Shown in pieces: positions 51,767 through 62,900 of a stretch of 64,000 nucleotides of DNA. This DNA comes from JBBIRG01 sp964410965 (GTDB lineage: Bacteria; CLD3; SB21; JBBIRG01). The stretch's first letter is position 1. Every line of letters starts with the position of its first letter. The notes under the pieces are model-generated. The model saw only the letters and a list, made by a program, of their open reading frames with translations, had not been told where the DNA came from and ran no database searches. Where the stretch lies: contig CAYPIY010000003.1 of assembly GCA_964410965.1 (NCBI GenBank), forward strand, positions 489,792 through 553,791. Direction: 5' to 3'. A program made the position numbers and the translations under genes.

Positions 51767-54700
51767 TTACTTCAGGAACATCATCTTGTGGCTCTTCACG
51801 AACTTGCCCGCCTCGATGCGGTAAATGTAAAGTCCGCTGGAAACCATGCGTCCCGCGTTATCCTTGCCGTCCCACACCACCGACTTGAAGCCCGCCGTCT
51901 CGTTCTTGTTCACGAGTGTCCGGACTTCCTGTCCCAGAATATTATAAACCTTCAAAGTCACCTTGCCGGCGTCTTTTAGATCGTACTTGATGGTGGTGGT
52001 CGGGTTGAACGGGTTGGGATAGTTCTGGTGCAGCGCGTAGGATTTCGGCCCGGCGACCGCGTCCGGATCAACGTCAATGGATCCTACATTCAGCGTTACT
52101 TTTGCGAAATGAGTCGGAGTCACCGGATCATTGCTGATTATCGTGAGACGCGCCAGGTATGTCCCGCCGGATAATCCGGTGGAATTGACAACCGCTTTGA
52201 CCATCATGGAATCACCGGGAACAACCGTGCCGGTTAACGGACTGACTGTCAGCCAGTCCACGCCTTTGCTGAACACAATGGCCAGGTTACCGTGCACATA
52301 CGCTGCGTTGTACACGCACTGCAGGCCCATGGTCCCGCCCGCGTTCTCAATACCGATTGTGTGGCTGCTGGTCGTCCCTGTACCCTGCGTCATCGTGGCA
52401 TACTGCAGTTCCACCTTATCTGAATTCTGCGTCAAGATTACCTGGAAGTTAAGGTCACCTCCAGTATTTCCGTAACGGTTCCAGTTCACCCACTGAACGA
52501 TGAACTTATTGCCAACGGCCTGGTACACCACTTTACTGCCGCCATTGTTGCCGTTCAGGTCATCCCAGAAAAGAGCAATGATATTGTTCGGTACCACCGT
52601 TGCGGGAATCGCCGCATTCGTTAAATAGCTGGATGTATAGGAATCAAATCCTACCCAGCCGTTCGTGCTGACCGTCAGGTTACCGCTATAAGTGTTCCCG
52701 TAGAACTTCACCGGGAAAGGAAGCGGAATCGTCGCATACGCGTCATCGTTGCTGCTGAAGGTAATTTGCGTGCCCGTGCCTGAAATGTCAATGAAATTCA
52801 AACCCGGACCGCCAGGAGCGTCTGAGTCCTTCCATTTGTATCCGTACGGATCCGGTCCTCCGGAACCTTCAGTCTGAGCGCCAAAAGTGGGCTCTTCGGC
52901 ACCCTTCGGATAATCCGGCGTGTACTTTTGCTCCTGAACAAACGAGGATAAACCTTCCGTGGTGATTTCCTCAATTTCTATTCCCGTAACTTCCATGGTG
53001 CCCAGTCCGGTGTTGAATAAGCCCAGATAAGCGCTGTCGGTCATCGCGGGATCAACAATAAAATAAAGTGAATCCGGAATCAGTGTCAGTTCCGGCATTT
53101 CCACGGCTTCCCCGAACAGATGAACATATTTGGTTCCGCTTGTGCCGTCACTGGTAATGACGACGATATCTTCATACATACCCGCAACTGCGGACATGAA
53201 AACCACTTTCACGTTTATCGATTCGCCGACCGGAACATCAAACGCGTTATTGCCGGCGATCGTGAACTGGCTGCTGTCGTTTGTCATTCCGCTTACATGC
53301 AGGGTATCGGTGCCGGTATTCAGCACTGTAAACTCCAGGGTATCCGGTATGGTAACATAATTCGTTCCGAAGTCCAGCGTATCGGGAGTAACGCCGATAT
53401 CTGTCGCCCCGGTTACCAGCATGGAAACCAACGGATGCTCATATGGAGGCTGGAGCGGTATGTTGTGATCAATATAAACCTGGGCGTTATAAGTAGCGCC
53501 GACTAATCCCGTCGCGTTGACAATCGCCGTCACTTCCATGGAATCACCCGGAGCGACATCGCCTGACATCGGAGTCTGGACCAGCCATTCCACGCCTTTC
53601 TGGAATACAATCGCCATGTTGTCATGAACATAATCAGCGTTGTACACGCACTGGAGACCCATAGTTCCGTCTGAATTTTCCATGCCGATGGTTGCGGAGT
53701 TTAATGTGCCGGTCATGGTCAGGTACTGAAAAACGATCCTTCCGGACGGATACAGCAGCACCTGGTAGGTGTAGGTTCCGCCGCCGCCATAGTGGGACAC
53801 TCCGTGAAACTGGATTATGAAGCGACCGTTGCCGCTGTCATGATAATAATAAACCGTACCGCCGTCATCCAGGTCCATATCATCCCAGAACGGATAAAGC
53901 GCCAGATTCGGATCTGCAACTGCGGGTATGGCTGCATTGCTGTACGCCGTCGAAGTGGAACTCATGTTAAATCCGAGCCATCCGTTCGTCCGTACACGCG
54001 CCTGGGTATAGGTAGCGCCGTAATACTTGAAGTTGAACGGAATCGTGAGATCGGCATAACCGTCATCCGCACTGGAGAAGGTCAGTGCCGTCCCCAGACC
54101 GCTGATATCAAACCAGTCGAACGAAGGCCCGCCCGGAGCGTCGGAATCTTTCCATTTGTATCCGAAAGGATCGGGACCGCCGGAACCCTCTGTCACTCGT
54201 CCGAACGTCGGTTCTTTCGAGCCTTTAGGATACTCAGAGGTGTATTTCTGTTCCTGAGTCCATTTCGGCACAAACGTTTCCGTCGTCAGTTCTTCCGCCC
54301 GGATTCCGCTTATTTTCAGCGTATCGGCGCCCGTGTTGTAAATCCAGTAGGAATTGGTGTCGATTTCACCGGTTACCACGCTGAAAGAAACCGTTTCGGG
54401 GTGAACCGCGATTGCCGGTACCGGCCCTACATACACCTGCGCTTCATTGCTGAATGCGCCGGCATTGACGGGCGTTTCATTATCTATGACCTGGACTTTA
54501 TACGTATAATAGGCTCCGTCCAGCGTGTAAATCACATCCGTGTACGTGGAATCCGCAACATCGGTATATTCGACATTTGCGATATGAACGCCGTTCCTGA
54601 AAATGCGGATGGAATCCAGATCGTCGATCGGCGTACCATCCAGGTTCGTGGTCGGATTGTGCCATTTCAGGTAAGCGGATGAAACATCGCTCGTGACCTG

Positions 54701-56494
54701 AAGGTTTGTCGCTCCGTTGGGGACCGGATGCCCGCCCACGTACCATGGCGCGGTTTCGGTCGTGATACTGAGGCTGTCCGTCGGATAGTGCCGGACTTTC
54801 AGTTTGTAAGTCCATTGCGTTCCGTCAATCAAACCGTTTTCAGTAAAGAATTCTGTCCCTTTTGGAACGGTTCCGCGAAGCGTATCGGCACGGTAAATAT
54901 CGACGACAAACGTATCGATCGGATCTCCGTTGGAAAATTCGGTGGGGTCCGTCCAGACGATGTCCATGGAGGACGGCGAAGTATAGTCGCTGTAGGCCGA
55001 TGCGGCGGTAACCGGTTTGGGATCACTGGGATCGGAAAGAGTAAACGGTGATACATATGTTAAATGATTTCCGCCGCGGTTGTCCGTCCACACCGGAACC
55101 ACTTTTCCGTTCAGCATCGAAATTCCTATATAATCGCCGGCATAACCTCCGGCCAGTCCCGGGATAGCAGTACAATCCCAACCGACATCGCTCACTCTGA
55201 AATCTTCCCATGTCGTACCGCCGTCGTTGGAAACAGCGACATAGGTGTTCGCGCCGTCGTTAGCAGTGAAATCCCTGGAATCATAAAACACGCAGGCCAG
55301 GGTACCGGTTGAAGGATCGCAGGCAATCCACGGAAACCACTGATCTTTGCCGTTGTTGGGTGTATCCTGGTTTACGCGTACCGGCGTCAGCCATGTATTT
55401 CCGCCGTCCGTGGATTTCATCATGTAGATATCGCGTTCTGTGCCTGTATTTACACCGGGAACGCCGATATTAACCCATGTGACATAAAGATGTCCGTTCT
55501 GCTGATTGACGGTCATGGAGGGGAAACTGGCGTTCCGCATTTCTTTTCCGCCCAAAAGTCCTGAATTCCGGATGCCTTTGATCGTCGGCCCGATTCGCTG
55601 AGCTGTTAACCAGGAGGCTCCGCCGTTCGTGGATTTGGCAAAACCCATACGGGGCTCATCCTGCGGCCATCCGTCATAAATGGCCCAGACCGCATACACT
55701 TCGCCGTTTGGACCGGTTTGTATATTTACGCCCTGATTGTGACTTCCCGCTGAAACCGCGCTGCTGATATTCAGCGCCGAAGACCAGTTCAATCCGCCGT
55801 TCGTTGAACGGACAACTTCAATCTGGTTATCATTGGTCCCGCCGAAATTAGTCCAGATGCTGTATACGTTGTTTACATACGGGCTGGCAGGATTCATATC
55901 AACCCATAAATGATTTTTATCGAGCAATCCTCCGCTTCCCGGAAAAACACCAACCTGAACGTGAGTCCAGTTCGTACCCTGATTCGTGGACCAGGCTACG
56001 CCCTGACCGCCGTCGGCGGCGATGTAGCCTACGTAATACCGGCCGTTCCGGGCAATACCCACGGCCGGATCGCCGCTATTATCACCGCCCGTACCGTTCA
56101 CGCTGCCGAACCACGTCAATCCGCCGTTTGTCGACATAAATCCGCTGGTGCCATACAGCGTCCCGACAGAGCTGCCGTTCCAGCTGGTTGAGTTATTCGA
56201 ATTCAGCAGGACATTCGGGTTATTCGGATCCATGATGATCGAATTTTCCGATTGCGTGGTATTGGTCGCATTGATGATGGCTATATCCGGTGCGTTGATC
56301 GGCGCGGCGTTCTTGCGGTAAATCATGCTGCCGTAATGCACCGTTTTCACGGTTCCGGAAGCCGCTTTCGCGTTCGGATCCGTTTTTACCTTACTGAACT
56401 TTTTACTCCAAATTTTATCCGTCTGAGCATGGGTATCCGTCACCGTCCAGAGCAGACAGAAAAGCGTAATAAACCATATGAATCGCGAAATCAT
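51767..56494 (-). CDS. Large T9SS-secreted BNR/fibronectin/anchor-repeat protein
   Basis: About 1575 residues from the ATG at 56492-56494 (clean signal peptide, MISRFIWFITLFCLLWTVTD). Residues about 60-490 contain Asp-box segments of sialidase-like beta-propellers (KSTNGGASWLTA, KSTDGGNTWLTPV, VSNDGGTTWEDF). Fibronectin-III-like modules follow (about 500-700). Then come two related modules of about 230 residues (near 760 and 1200), each with SGGPDPxGYKWKDSDAPGGP and a DFGTN-type anchor-D repeat between them. The last 90 residues are the Por/T9SS sorting domain (HQNYPNPFNPTTTIKYDLKD). Secreted or surface-attached; ligand unknown. Confidence 0.87.
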   Translation of the reverse strand: MISRFIWFITLFCLLWTVTDTHAQTDKIWSKKFSKVKTDPNAKAASGTVKTVHYGSMIYRKNAAPINAPDIAIINATNTTQSENSIIMDPNNPNVLLNSNNSTSWNGSSVGTLYGTSGFMSTNGGLTWFGSVNGTGGDNSGDPAVGIARNGRYYVGYIAADGGQGVAWSTNQGTNWTHVQVGVFPGSGGLLDKNHLWVDMNPASPYVNNVYSIWTNFGGTNDNQIEVVRSTNGGLNWSSALNISSAVSAGSHNQGVNIQTGPNGEVYAVWAIYDGWPQDEPRMGFAKSTNGGASWLTAQRIGPTIKGIRNSGLLGGKEMRNASFPSMTVNQQNGHLYVTWVNIGVPGVNTGTERDIYMMKSTDGGNTWLTPVRVNQDTPNNGKDQWFPWIACDPSTGTLACVFYDSRDFTANDGANTYVAVSNDGGTTWEDFRVSDVGWDCTAIPGLAGGYAGDYIGISMLNGKVVPVWTDNRGGNHLTYVSPFTLSDPSDPKPVTAASAYSDYTSPSSMDIVWTDPTEFSNGDPIDTFVVDIYRADTLRGTVPKGTEFFTENGLIDGTQWTYKLKVRHYPTDSLSITTETAPWYVGGHPVPNGATNLQVTSDVSSAYLKWHNPTTNLDGTPIDDLDSIRIFRNGVHIANVEYTDVADSTYTDVIYTLDGAYYTYKVQVIDNETPVNAGAFSNEAQVYVGPVPAIAVHPETVSFSVVTGEIDTNSYWIYNTGADTLKISGIRAEELTTETFVPKWTQEQKYTSEYPKGSKEPTFGRVTEGSGGPDPFGYKWKDSDAPGGPSFDWFDISGLGTALTFSSADDGYADLTIPFNFKYYGATYTQARVRTNGWLGFNMSSTSTAYSNAAIPAVADPNLALYPFWDDMDLDDGGTVYYYHDSGNGRFIIQFHGVSHYGGGGTYTYQVLLYPSGRIVFQYLTMTGTLNSATIGMENSDGTMGLQCVYNADYVHDNMAIVFQKGVEWLVQTPMSGDVAPGDSMEVTAIVNATGLVGATYNAQVYIDHNIPLQPPYEHPLVSMLVTGATDIGVTPDTLDFGTNYVTIPDTLEFTVLNTGTDTLHVSGMTNDSSQFTIAGNNAFDVPVGESINVKVVFMSAVAGMYEDIVVITSDGTSGTKYVHLFGEAVEMPELTLIPDSLYFIVDPAMTDSAYLGLFNTGLGTMEVTGIEIEEITTEGLSSFVQEQKYTPDYPKGAEEPTFGAQTEGSGGPDPYGYKWKDSDAPGGPGLNFIDISGTGTQITFSSNDDAYATIPLPFPVKFYGNTYSGNLTVSTNGWVGFDSYTSSYLTNAAIPATVVPNNIIALFWDDLNGNNGGSKVVYQAVGNKFIVQWVNWNRYGNTGGDLNFQVILTQNSDKVELQYATMTQGTGTTSSHTIGIENAGGTMGLQCVYNAAYVHGNLAIVFSKGVDWLTVSPLTGTVVPGDSMMVKAVVNSTGLSGGTYLARLTIISNDPVTPTHFAKVTLNVGSIDVDPDAVAGPKSYALHQNYPNPFNPTTTIKYDLKDAGKVTLKVYNILGQEVRTLVNKNETAGFKSVVWDGKDNAGRMVSSGLYIYRIEAGKFVKSHKMMFLK

Positions 56495-56548
56495 GCATTC
56501 TCCTTGATTGTAAGGTTTGAGAATTTCCATTATCTGTATCAGACTGAA

Positions 56549-58234
56549 TTATTTGACCAACAGCATTTTCTTCACGCTGACTGCGTCGCCGGCCTGCAGG
56601 CGGTAAAAGTATATTCCGCTCGCGAGATCCGACGCGTTGAAGTTCAGGGTATGCACGCCTTCGCTCTTGCGTTCGTTCACAAGTGTCCTGACCCACTGGC
56701 CCAGTGAATTATAGACGGCCAGAGTCACATGCGTTTCACTGTTCAGTTCATAGGTGATTTCCGTGACCGGATTGAACGGATTCGGATAATTCTGGTTCAG
56801 CACAAATTCCTTGGCCGTGTTGTCCGTTCCGGATTTTCGGTATTGAGTGAAATAAATATCCTGATCGTCGCCCTTGCGGGTATCGGCCCACGCCGTGAAT
56901 ACGGCATTGTTGACGGAAGCGACGGCAATGTAATCGCCGATGACTTTTCCGGCGAACGGTCCCGCGGCAGGATCAAAAGAAGCGTTTGATAAGCGGACAT
57001 CGACGAATGAACGGCCTCCGTCGACCGACTGGGAAAGATAAGCGTCGATCAGCTGGTTGCCGGCGTCGTTCCGGCTGTCATAGTACAGCACATTGACCGT
57101 TCCGGTTTTTGAGTCCACGCTGAGGGAAGGGAAGAACTGGTCGTTGCCTGTGTTCTGGCTGATGGCCGACACGGCTGACCAGGTCGCGCCGTTGTTTTTC
57201 GAAGAAGCCATCACGATGTCCGGTGATCCTGATGCCTGGTCCGCCCATACGACATAAATCGTTCCCGATGTTTTCGCTGAGCTTTGGTCCACGGCAAGAA
57301 CCGGATAGCTGTTGACTTTTAACGTGTTTTTGATGATACGGCTGGTTCCGTCCGCGGATCCGATCGGGTTCACGGCAAATTGCGCCAGTTCCTGCACGGA
57401 TGTCCCCGTGATTTTGCTGATCCGGGCCGTAGCGGACGTGAAATCGTACCATGCGGCGAATAAATCACCGCGGAGATTGTAAGTGACCGAAATGTTACGC
57501 GCGCGCGCGGGAGAGTCATTGACCGCAATCGCTTCGCTGAATGAGGTTCCGCCGGACGAGCGTACGGTAAAAGCAGTAGCGCGGTTCTGCGCCCCTTCGT
57601 TCTTCACCCAGCCGATAGCCAGTTCGTTCGTCAGCGGATTGATCGCCAAGTAAGGACGGGTGTGAACCGCGAGGGCATTATTCAGCCCGTCCACGACGGC
57701 CACCGGAGCCGACCACGCCGAGCCCCCGTTTTCGGAAGTCACCAGGAAAATGGCGGATCCGACGGTGAATTTGTTCACCATGCGGACCGCGGAATAACTC
57801 ATGTACAGCTTCCCGTTCATGTCGAACACGACGGAAGGATCAATCGCGTGCAAGTCTCCGGATACGACCGGGATGGTTCTCATCGTCCAGGTGGCGCCTC
57901 CGTCCATCGTAAAAGCAACGGATTGTCCCGACAGACCGTTGTTGCCTGCGCCGTAATCGTTCATCGCGATCACGATATTGTTCCCGTTAACGGGATTCAC
58001 CGCGATGGCCGCCTCGTTCTGAGCCGTTGCGTTATCGGTAACATTTTTGTTGATGATCCCGGACCGGATCTCAATGTTCATTTTCAGCGCCACGGATGAT
58101 ATCACGGACTGGGAAACCTGGTTGTCCAGATCGTCCACGTCAAACTGCACCCTGACGGCCGTTTCCTGCGCGGTTACGCTATAACTCAACGCGGAAAACA
58201 GCATGACAAGAAAAACACACTTCTTGGCTGTCAT
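56549..58234 (-). CDS. Secreted BNR/Asp-box protein with T9SS sorting domain
   Basis: About 561 residues from the ATG at 58232-58234, chosen for AAAGGAG 6 nt upstream and a signal peptide (MTAKKCVFLVMLFSALSYSV). The mature part has Asp-box motifs (FTMDGGATWTMR, TSENGGSAWSAP, SSKNNGATWSAV, QSVDGGRSFVDV) of a beta-propeller like exo-alpha-sialidase. The last 85 residues include QNYPNPFNPVTEITYELNSE and end in KKMLLVK, the T9SS sorting signal. It could bind or cleave glycans, but sialidase active-site residues cannot be confirmed. The promoter is at 58332-58360. Confidence 0.85.
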   Translation of the reverse strand: MTAKKCVFLVMLFSALSYSVTAQETAVRVQFDVDDLDNQVSQSVISSVALKMNIEIRSGIINKNVTDNATAQNEAAIAVNPVNGNNIVIAMNDYGAGNNGLSGQSVAFTMDGGATWTMRTIPVVSGDLHAIDPSVVFDMNGKLYMSYSAVRMVNKFTVGSAIFLVTSENGGSAWSAPVAVVDGLNNALAVHTRPYLAINPLTNELAIGWVKNEGAQNRATAFTVRSSGGTSFSEAIAVNDSPARARNISVTYNLRGDLFAAWYDFTSATARISKITGTSVQELAQFAVNPIGSADGTSRIIKNTLKVNSYPVLAVDQSSAKTSGTIYVVWADQASGSPDIVMASSKNNGATWSAVSAISQNTGNDQFFPSLSVDSKTGTVNVLYYDSRNDAGNQLIDAYLSQSVDGGRSFVDVRLSNASFDPAAGPFAGKVIGDYIAVASVNNAVFTAWADTRKGDDQDIYFTQYRKSGTDNTAKEFVLNQNYPNPFNPVTEITYELNSETHVTLAVYNSLGQWVRTLVNERKSEGVHTLNFNASDLASGIYFYRLQAGDAVSVKKMLLVK

Positions 58235-58331
58235 ACGCACTCCTTTGGGGGGGTTAATGAAAAAATATGGTAAATGGAATTGCCTTTGTGCAAGAATAAT
58301 CGTAATAATGGCAGGACATTCATCAAAACGA

Positions 58332-58360
58332 ATAGTAATTATAATTTTATGTAAGGTCAA
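58332..58360 (-). promoter_or_regulatory. Sigma70-like promoter for the 561-aa BNR gene
   Basis: On the minus strand TTGACC (58355-58360), a 17-nt spacer and TACTAT (58332-58337) lie about 100 nt before the start codon in the 138-nt divergent gap. Confidence 0.4.
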
Positions 58361-58372
58361 CCTTTTTTTTCT

Positions 58373-59662
58373 ATGCTGATGATACCATTCAAACGTACAG
58401 TCGTCATATTCAGCTTATTCACGCTGTTTCCGGTAAATGAATCCCTGCGCGCGAACCAATGGACCCTGCAGAACAGCGGCGTCACTAGTCATCTTTTTAC
58501 CGTTGATTTTGTCGACGACACAACCGGTTACTCCGCGGGAGATTCGGGCGTAATAATCAAGACAACCGACGGGGGAATGAACTGGACCCGGCTTAACTCC
58601 CCTACGCTTCAGCCCGTTAGTTCACTGTGCTTTCTTAACAGGGATACAGGCTGGATCGGCGGTAATCAGGGAATCATTTATATAACAACCGACGGAGGAA
58701 TGAGCTGGTCGTATCAGAATTCAAAAACAACCCTGGACATCAGCTCTTTGTTTTTTCTGAACGAGCGGCGCGGGTGGGGTGTAACGCTCACCGGAAACCC
58801 TGTATACCTGTATACTACGAACGGAGGGGCAGTTTGGGACACGGTCAAGCGGGTGGGTTTTCCGATCAATTCCGTCATGTTCATCGATTCACTGACCGGT
58901 TATTCAAGCGGAGGCCGTTTTGACTGGTTAGGATTCGTGAATTACTCAGAGGACGGAGGCCGGAACTGGTCGAGCCCGCAGTCCGTGGATCTGGAAATCA
59001 TGTTCGATGTCGTTTTCCTGAATAAATATTTCGGGATTACTGTCGGCGGAGACCATGACTTTTTCGGATCCCTTGCATATCAGACTTTTGACGGAGGTAA
59101 AACCTGGCTGAGACAATCCGTTACGGATTCGGTACCGTCGCCACTGACGGCCATATCGTTCATGGACGCCGATCATGCCTGGGTCTGCGGTTACGGAAAA
59201 ATATACAAAGTCAGCCCTGCCGTTCAGCTGTGGGAACTGCAGACCGATACGCTTACGCGGTGGACATGGTATGACAACTCGTTCGTCAGTCCGGACCGGG
59301 GCTGGTTTTCGGGCGCGAACGGGCGGATACTGCATTACGACAAGCATTCGGTTTCCGTAGAAGACCGCAAGGAAGAGAAAAAACGGTTTATCCTCCATTC
59401 CAACTATCCGAATCCTTTCAACCCGGGTACAACAATTCGTTTTTCTTTACAGGAAAAAGCGCACGCCCGGCTGGTGATTTTCAACGCGCTGGGACAAAGG
59501 GTAAGAACTCTGTACTCCGGAACGCTTCTGCCGGGAGAACACCGGCTGTACTGGAATGGCGACGACGACCGGATGCATAACACCGCGAGCGGAATATACA
59601 TTTATCAGCTCCGCATAAACCATAGCGAATCGTTGAGCCGGAAAATGATCCTGATCCGGTAA
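58373..59662 (+). CDS. YCF48/BNR-like secreted protein with T9SS sorting domain
   Basis: A 429-residue protein with N-terminal hydrophobic segment (about 8-24, VVIFSLFTLFPVNESLRA) and a chain of YCF48-type repeats: TTDGGMNWTRL, TTDGGMSWSYQ, YSEDGGRNWSSPQ, TFDGGKTWLRQ, each an Asp-box after about 45 residues. The C-terminal domain has NYPNPFNPGTTIRFSLQEKA and ends SRKMILIR, the T9SS sorting signal. It is probably a beta-propeller exposed on the cell surface. The start ATG is not preceded by a clear Shine-Dalgarno (T-rich instead). Confidence 0.82.
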   Translation: MLMIPFKRTVVIFSLFTLFPVNESLRANQWTLQNSGVTSHLFTVDFVDDTTGYSAGDSGVIIKTTDGGMNWTRLNSPTLQPVSSLCFLNRDTGWIGGNQGIIYITTDGGMSWSYQNSKTTLDISSLFFLNERRGWGVTLTGNPVYLYTTNGGAVWDTVKRVGFPINSVMFIDSLTGYSSGGRFDWLGFVNYSEDGGRNWSSPQSVDLEIMFDVVFLNKYFGITVGGDHDFFGSLAYQTFDGGKTWLRQSVTDSVPSPLTAISFMDADHAWVCGYGKIYKVSPAVQLWELQTDTLTRWTWYDNSFVSPDRGWFSGANGRILHYDKHSVSVEDRKEEKKRFILHSNYPNPFNPGTTIRFSLQEKAHARLVIFNALGQRVRTLYSGTLLPGEHRLYWNGDDDRMHNTASGIYIYQLRINHSESLSRKMILIR

Positions 59663-59814
59663 AGCGGACGAATCCCTTTAGGCCAGATTACGCTGAAAAA
59701 CATTCCATTTAGTTTTTATAAAGCATCTGCTGCATAGATGAGCGGGCTGTTCATTTTGAAGCAATCAGGTATTGTTTCCCGATTTTTTCATGACTTCAGT
59801 TTTTCTAAAAACAA

Positions 59815-59843
59815 ACGCCGGCCTGTTCATCACAGACCGGCGT
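59815..59843. terminator. Bidirectional terminator between convergent genes (shared element, copy 2)
   Basis: ACGCCGGCCTGT (59815-59826) and ACAGACCGGCGT (59832-59843) form a 12-bp stem with one G-U pair; TTTT follows on the plus strand and a U-rich stretch on the minus strand. The core hairpin is identical to 51587-51611. Confidence 0.82.
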
Positions 59844-59870
59844 TTTCATACTGATTCGAAGTATCTCGCG

Positions 59871-59960
59871 GTTAACCGTCTTCGCGTCCATTCGCTTCAT
59901 TCGTGGTTAACTTCCTTTAGCGAAAATTCGCTTTATTCGCGGTCAACTTCCTTTCGCGGA
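59871..59960. repeat. 36-bp tandem intergenic repeat, copy 2
   Basis: One 35-bp and one 36-bp unit start GTTAAC at 59871 and 59906, with a partial unit after 59942. Sequence and flanks match the array at 51641-51766. Confidence 0.65.
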
Positions 59961-62900
59961 TTACTTCAGGAACATCATCTTGTGGCTCTTCACGAACCTG
60001 CCCGCCTCAATGCGGTAAATGTAAAGTCCGCTGGAAACCATCCGTCCCGCGTTATCCTTGCCGTCCCATACAACCGACTTGAAGCCCGCCGTCTCGTTCT
60101 TGTTCACGAGTGAGCGCACTTCCTGTCCCAGGATGTTGTAGATCTTTAAGGTCACCTTGCCGGCGTCTTTTAGATCGTACTTGATGGTGGTGGTCGGGTT
60201 GAACGGGTTGGGATAGTTCTGGTGCAGAGCATAAGTCTTCGGAACCGCTGTGACATCAGGCACATCGATGCCGTCCTCAATGTCCACATATACCCGGATA
60301 TTGCTCATCGGATTCACAGGATCGTTCGATTCGATTCCTAAATACCCGTTCATACGGTGAATGTTTTCCTGCGGTTCCGTTCCGTGCCAGTAAACCATGA
60401 TTTGAGCCGAATCTCCGGGCACAATCACGCCGGAAATCGGATTGACATCAACCCACGGTAATCCGGTCGCAACGTCAGCATCATAGACATAAATAACGTC
60501 CGGGGAAGCCTGGTGCATACCGGCTAAACCGGCTTTACCGGCTACAAAGTCAGGTATAAATTCGCAACCACCCGCAATACCCTCAGATCCAGCTGGTCCG
60601 CCTGTTCCGGTAAATCCGACCGCTGTTCTGGTTCCGGTTGCGGGATTGATCTGTAAGAATTCAAGTGTATCCGTTCCGCTCTGGCTGAATGCCCACAGAA
60701 ATGGACCTTCTGCACTCCACATATCCCAAGCCATTCCGTATACACCCGACGCGGAGGGATTACTATAACTATGAATTACATTTCCGCTTCTGTCGAATTC
60801 ACAAATGCCGTTTCCGAAATTTCCAGTCCAGAAATGATCGGTCGCGGGATCATACGCTAACGCGCGGATTACACCGCCTACTGCAGTACGAACAGAGGCA
60901 AAAGCGCCTAAATTCGTGATCGCACCCGTAGCCGGATTGATCTGGTAGAATCCATTATCATCACCGGCATACAGAAATGCGCCATCGGAGGCCATATCCC
61001 GCAATCCCCAGGCACTTGTAATACCTGTCTGAGAATAGGTGTTCAGCAATGTCCCCGCCATATCGAGCTCATACAACATCTTGGTCGTGCCATCGGCTAA
61101 TCGTCCGGTTACCCAAACATGCCCTCCGTGATAGCCGACACCGAGACATCCGACCGCTCCGGTTGAAATTTCAGCCGGAATGGAACCTAAGATGTCGCCC
61201 ATAGCTTCAGATGTTTTGATTGAATTCGAAATATCAGAGATGAGGATATTGGAACTGATGTCGCTTTGTGAAGTTCCAGCCGTTTGAGTATAAACTTTAT
61301 TATTGTTTATACGGACAGATGAGCCATTGACTTTAGTCAGATACGTAAATACATCCTGACCTTCCATAATATCAAATGTCAGATTGCTGTATCCGTCATT
61401 ATAAATCCAGTATGAAGAACTGTCTTCCCCGCCGATATTCAGTATGCCTCCATACATGACTGTATCCGACAGCGCAATGATCGGAGGATTAATTGTCGTG
61501 CCCGTCAGCGCCACTTCCACAACCGGTTCGTCTGCGTCGTTGCTGGCGATCTCAACCGTATCAGCGAAAGTTGCCGCGGTCGCAGCTTCAAAAACCACAC
61601 GAACCACCGCATCTCCGTCAATCGGTATATCAAAAGGAACCGCCGTCACGATGCTGTATTCGGCCATAGCGTGTTTCAGGGCCAGTCCGTTGACCGTCAG
61701 AACATCCGTTCCCTCGTTGGAAACCGTGATGTCCATCGTATCGGAAACCCCTGTAAAGATCGTACCGAAATCAAGAAGAGCCGGGGAAACAGCGATATCC
61801 GGAATACCGGTCACGTGCACAGTAACAGGCACATCAAGAACGGGATTTTCCGCGTCATTGCTGTTAATCCTCACTTTATTGAAATAATCCCCGCCGAGCA
61901 ATCCGGTGGAATTACCCTGGAATTTCACGTAGGTGTTTTCGCCAGTCAACAAAGTATCCGATTCACCTGCGATGATCTGGAAATCAAACGGGTTCCCGAC
62001 CGAAAGACCCATATAATAACCCGCGCTGGAAGAAGGAGTAAAGGTATAGGTCGTTGCGGAAGGATAAGCGCTTGCCGAATGATAACCGACATAGGATCCC
62101 CAGCTCATTGTGGGAGCCGGAGTGGTGCCTAATCCGCGGTATCCGGCCGATATATCCCAACATGCGCCGATATCATAATATTTACCCGCTATCATTGGAA
62201 CACTGATGGAACCGGAAGAAAGAAGGGTAAATCCTCCGGTAACGCCGAACTGCTTCACAACCGAGAAAACCTTATTGTAAGGTCCGCCCGAGGTGTTGCT
62301 TTCAAACACATAGAATTCAACATTGGTGTTCGCAGTAGTGATGTTCAGGCCAATCTTGATTTCCGTTACCGACTTGTTGCTTGCGGCAAGGAATACGGAA
62401 CTGCGCAGGCGCGGTCCGCCGGTATAATTTGAACCGTCCGAGAACATCTCGTACGATTCCGATCCGGCCAGATCCGGCATCGCAACCGCATCATACATTA
62501 GGACGCCTGTTCCCGTATTCGAAACCAGGAACGAATCGACAAAGGATTCACCTTCAAGAATACTGACATAAAATGAATCCGGATTTACGCCCATCTGCGG
62601 GAAGTTGATGCCTTCGCCGGTCAGATAGACATACATGTCATCGTCATCACTTACGATCAGCAATGAATCCAGGTACGGGACCAGAGCGGTCGGGGTAAAT
62701 ATAACCTCCACCGCATGTGTTCCGTTCACGGGAACATCAAAACTGGTCGGGCTCACAACCGTAAATTCAGAGAGGGTAGTGGTCATGTCAGTGACATGCA
62801 GGACATCCGTTCCGTTATTACCGACATTCACCGTCAGCGTTTCCGGATAGGTTATGTACTGCTGCCCGTAATTCAACGTACCCGGAGTGACCGTAATATT

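Noticed and set aside
53792..54682. 296-codon plus-strand frame inside the T9SS cargo gene
   Set aside because: It is antisense to repeated beta-domain coding DNA, has Arg-rich low-information sequence and no start signal.
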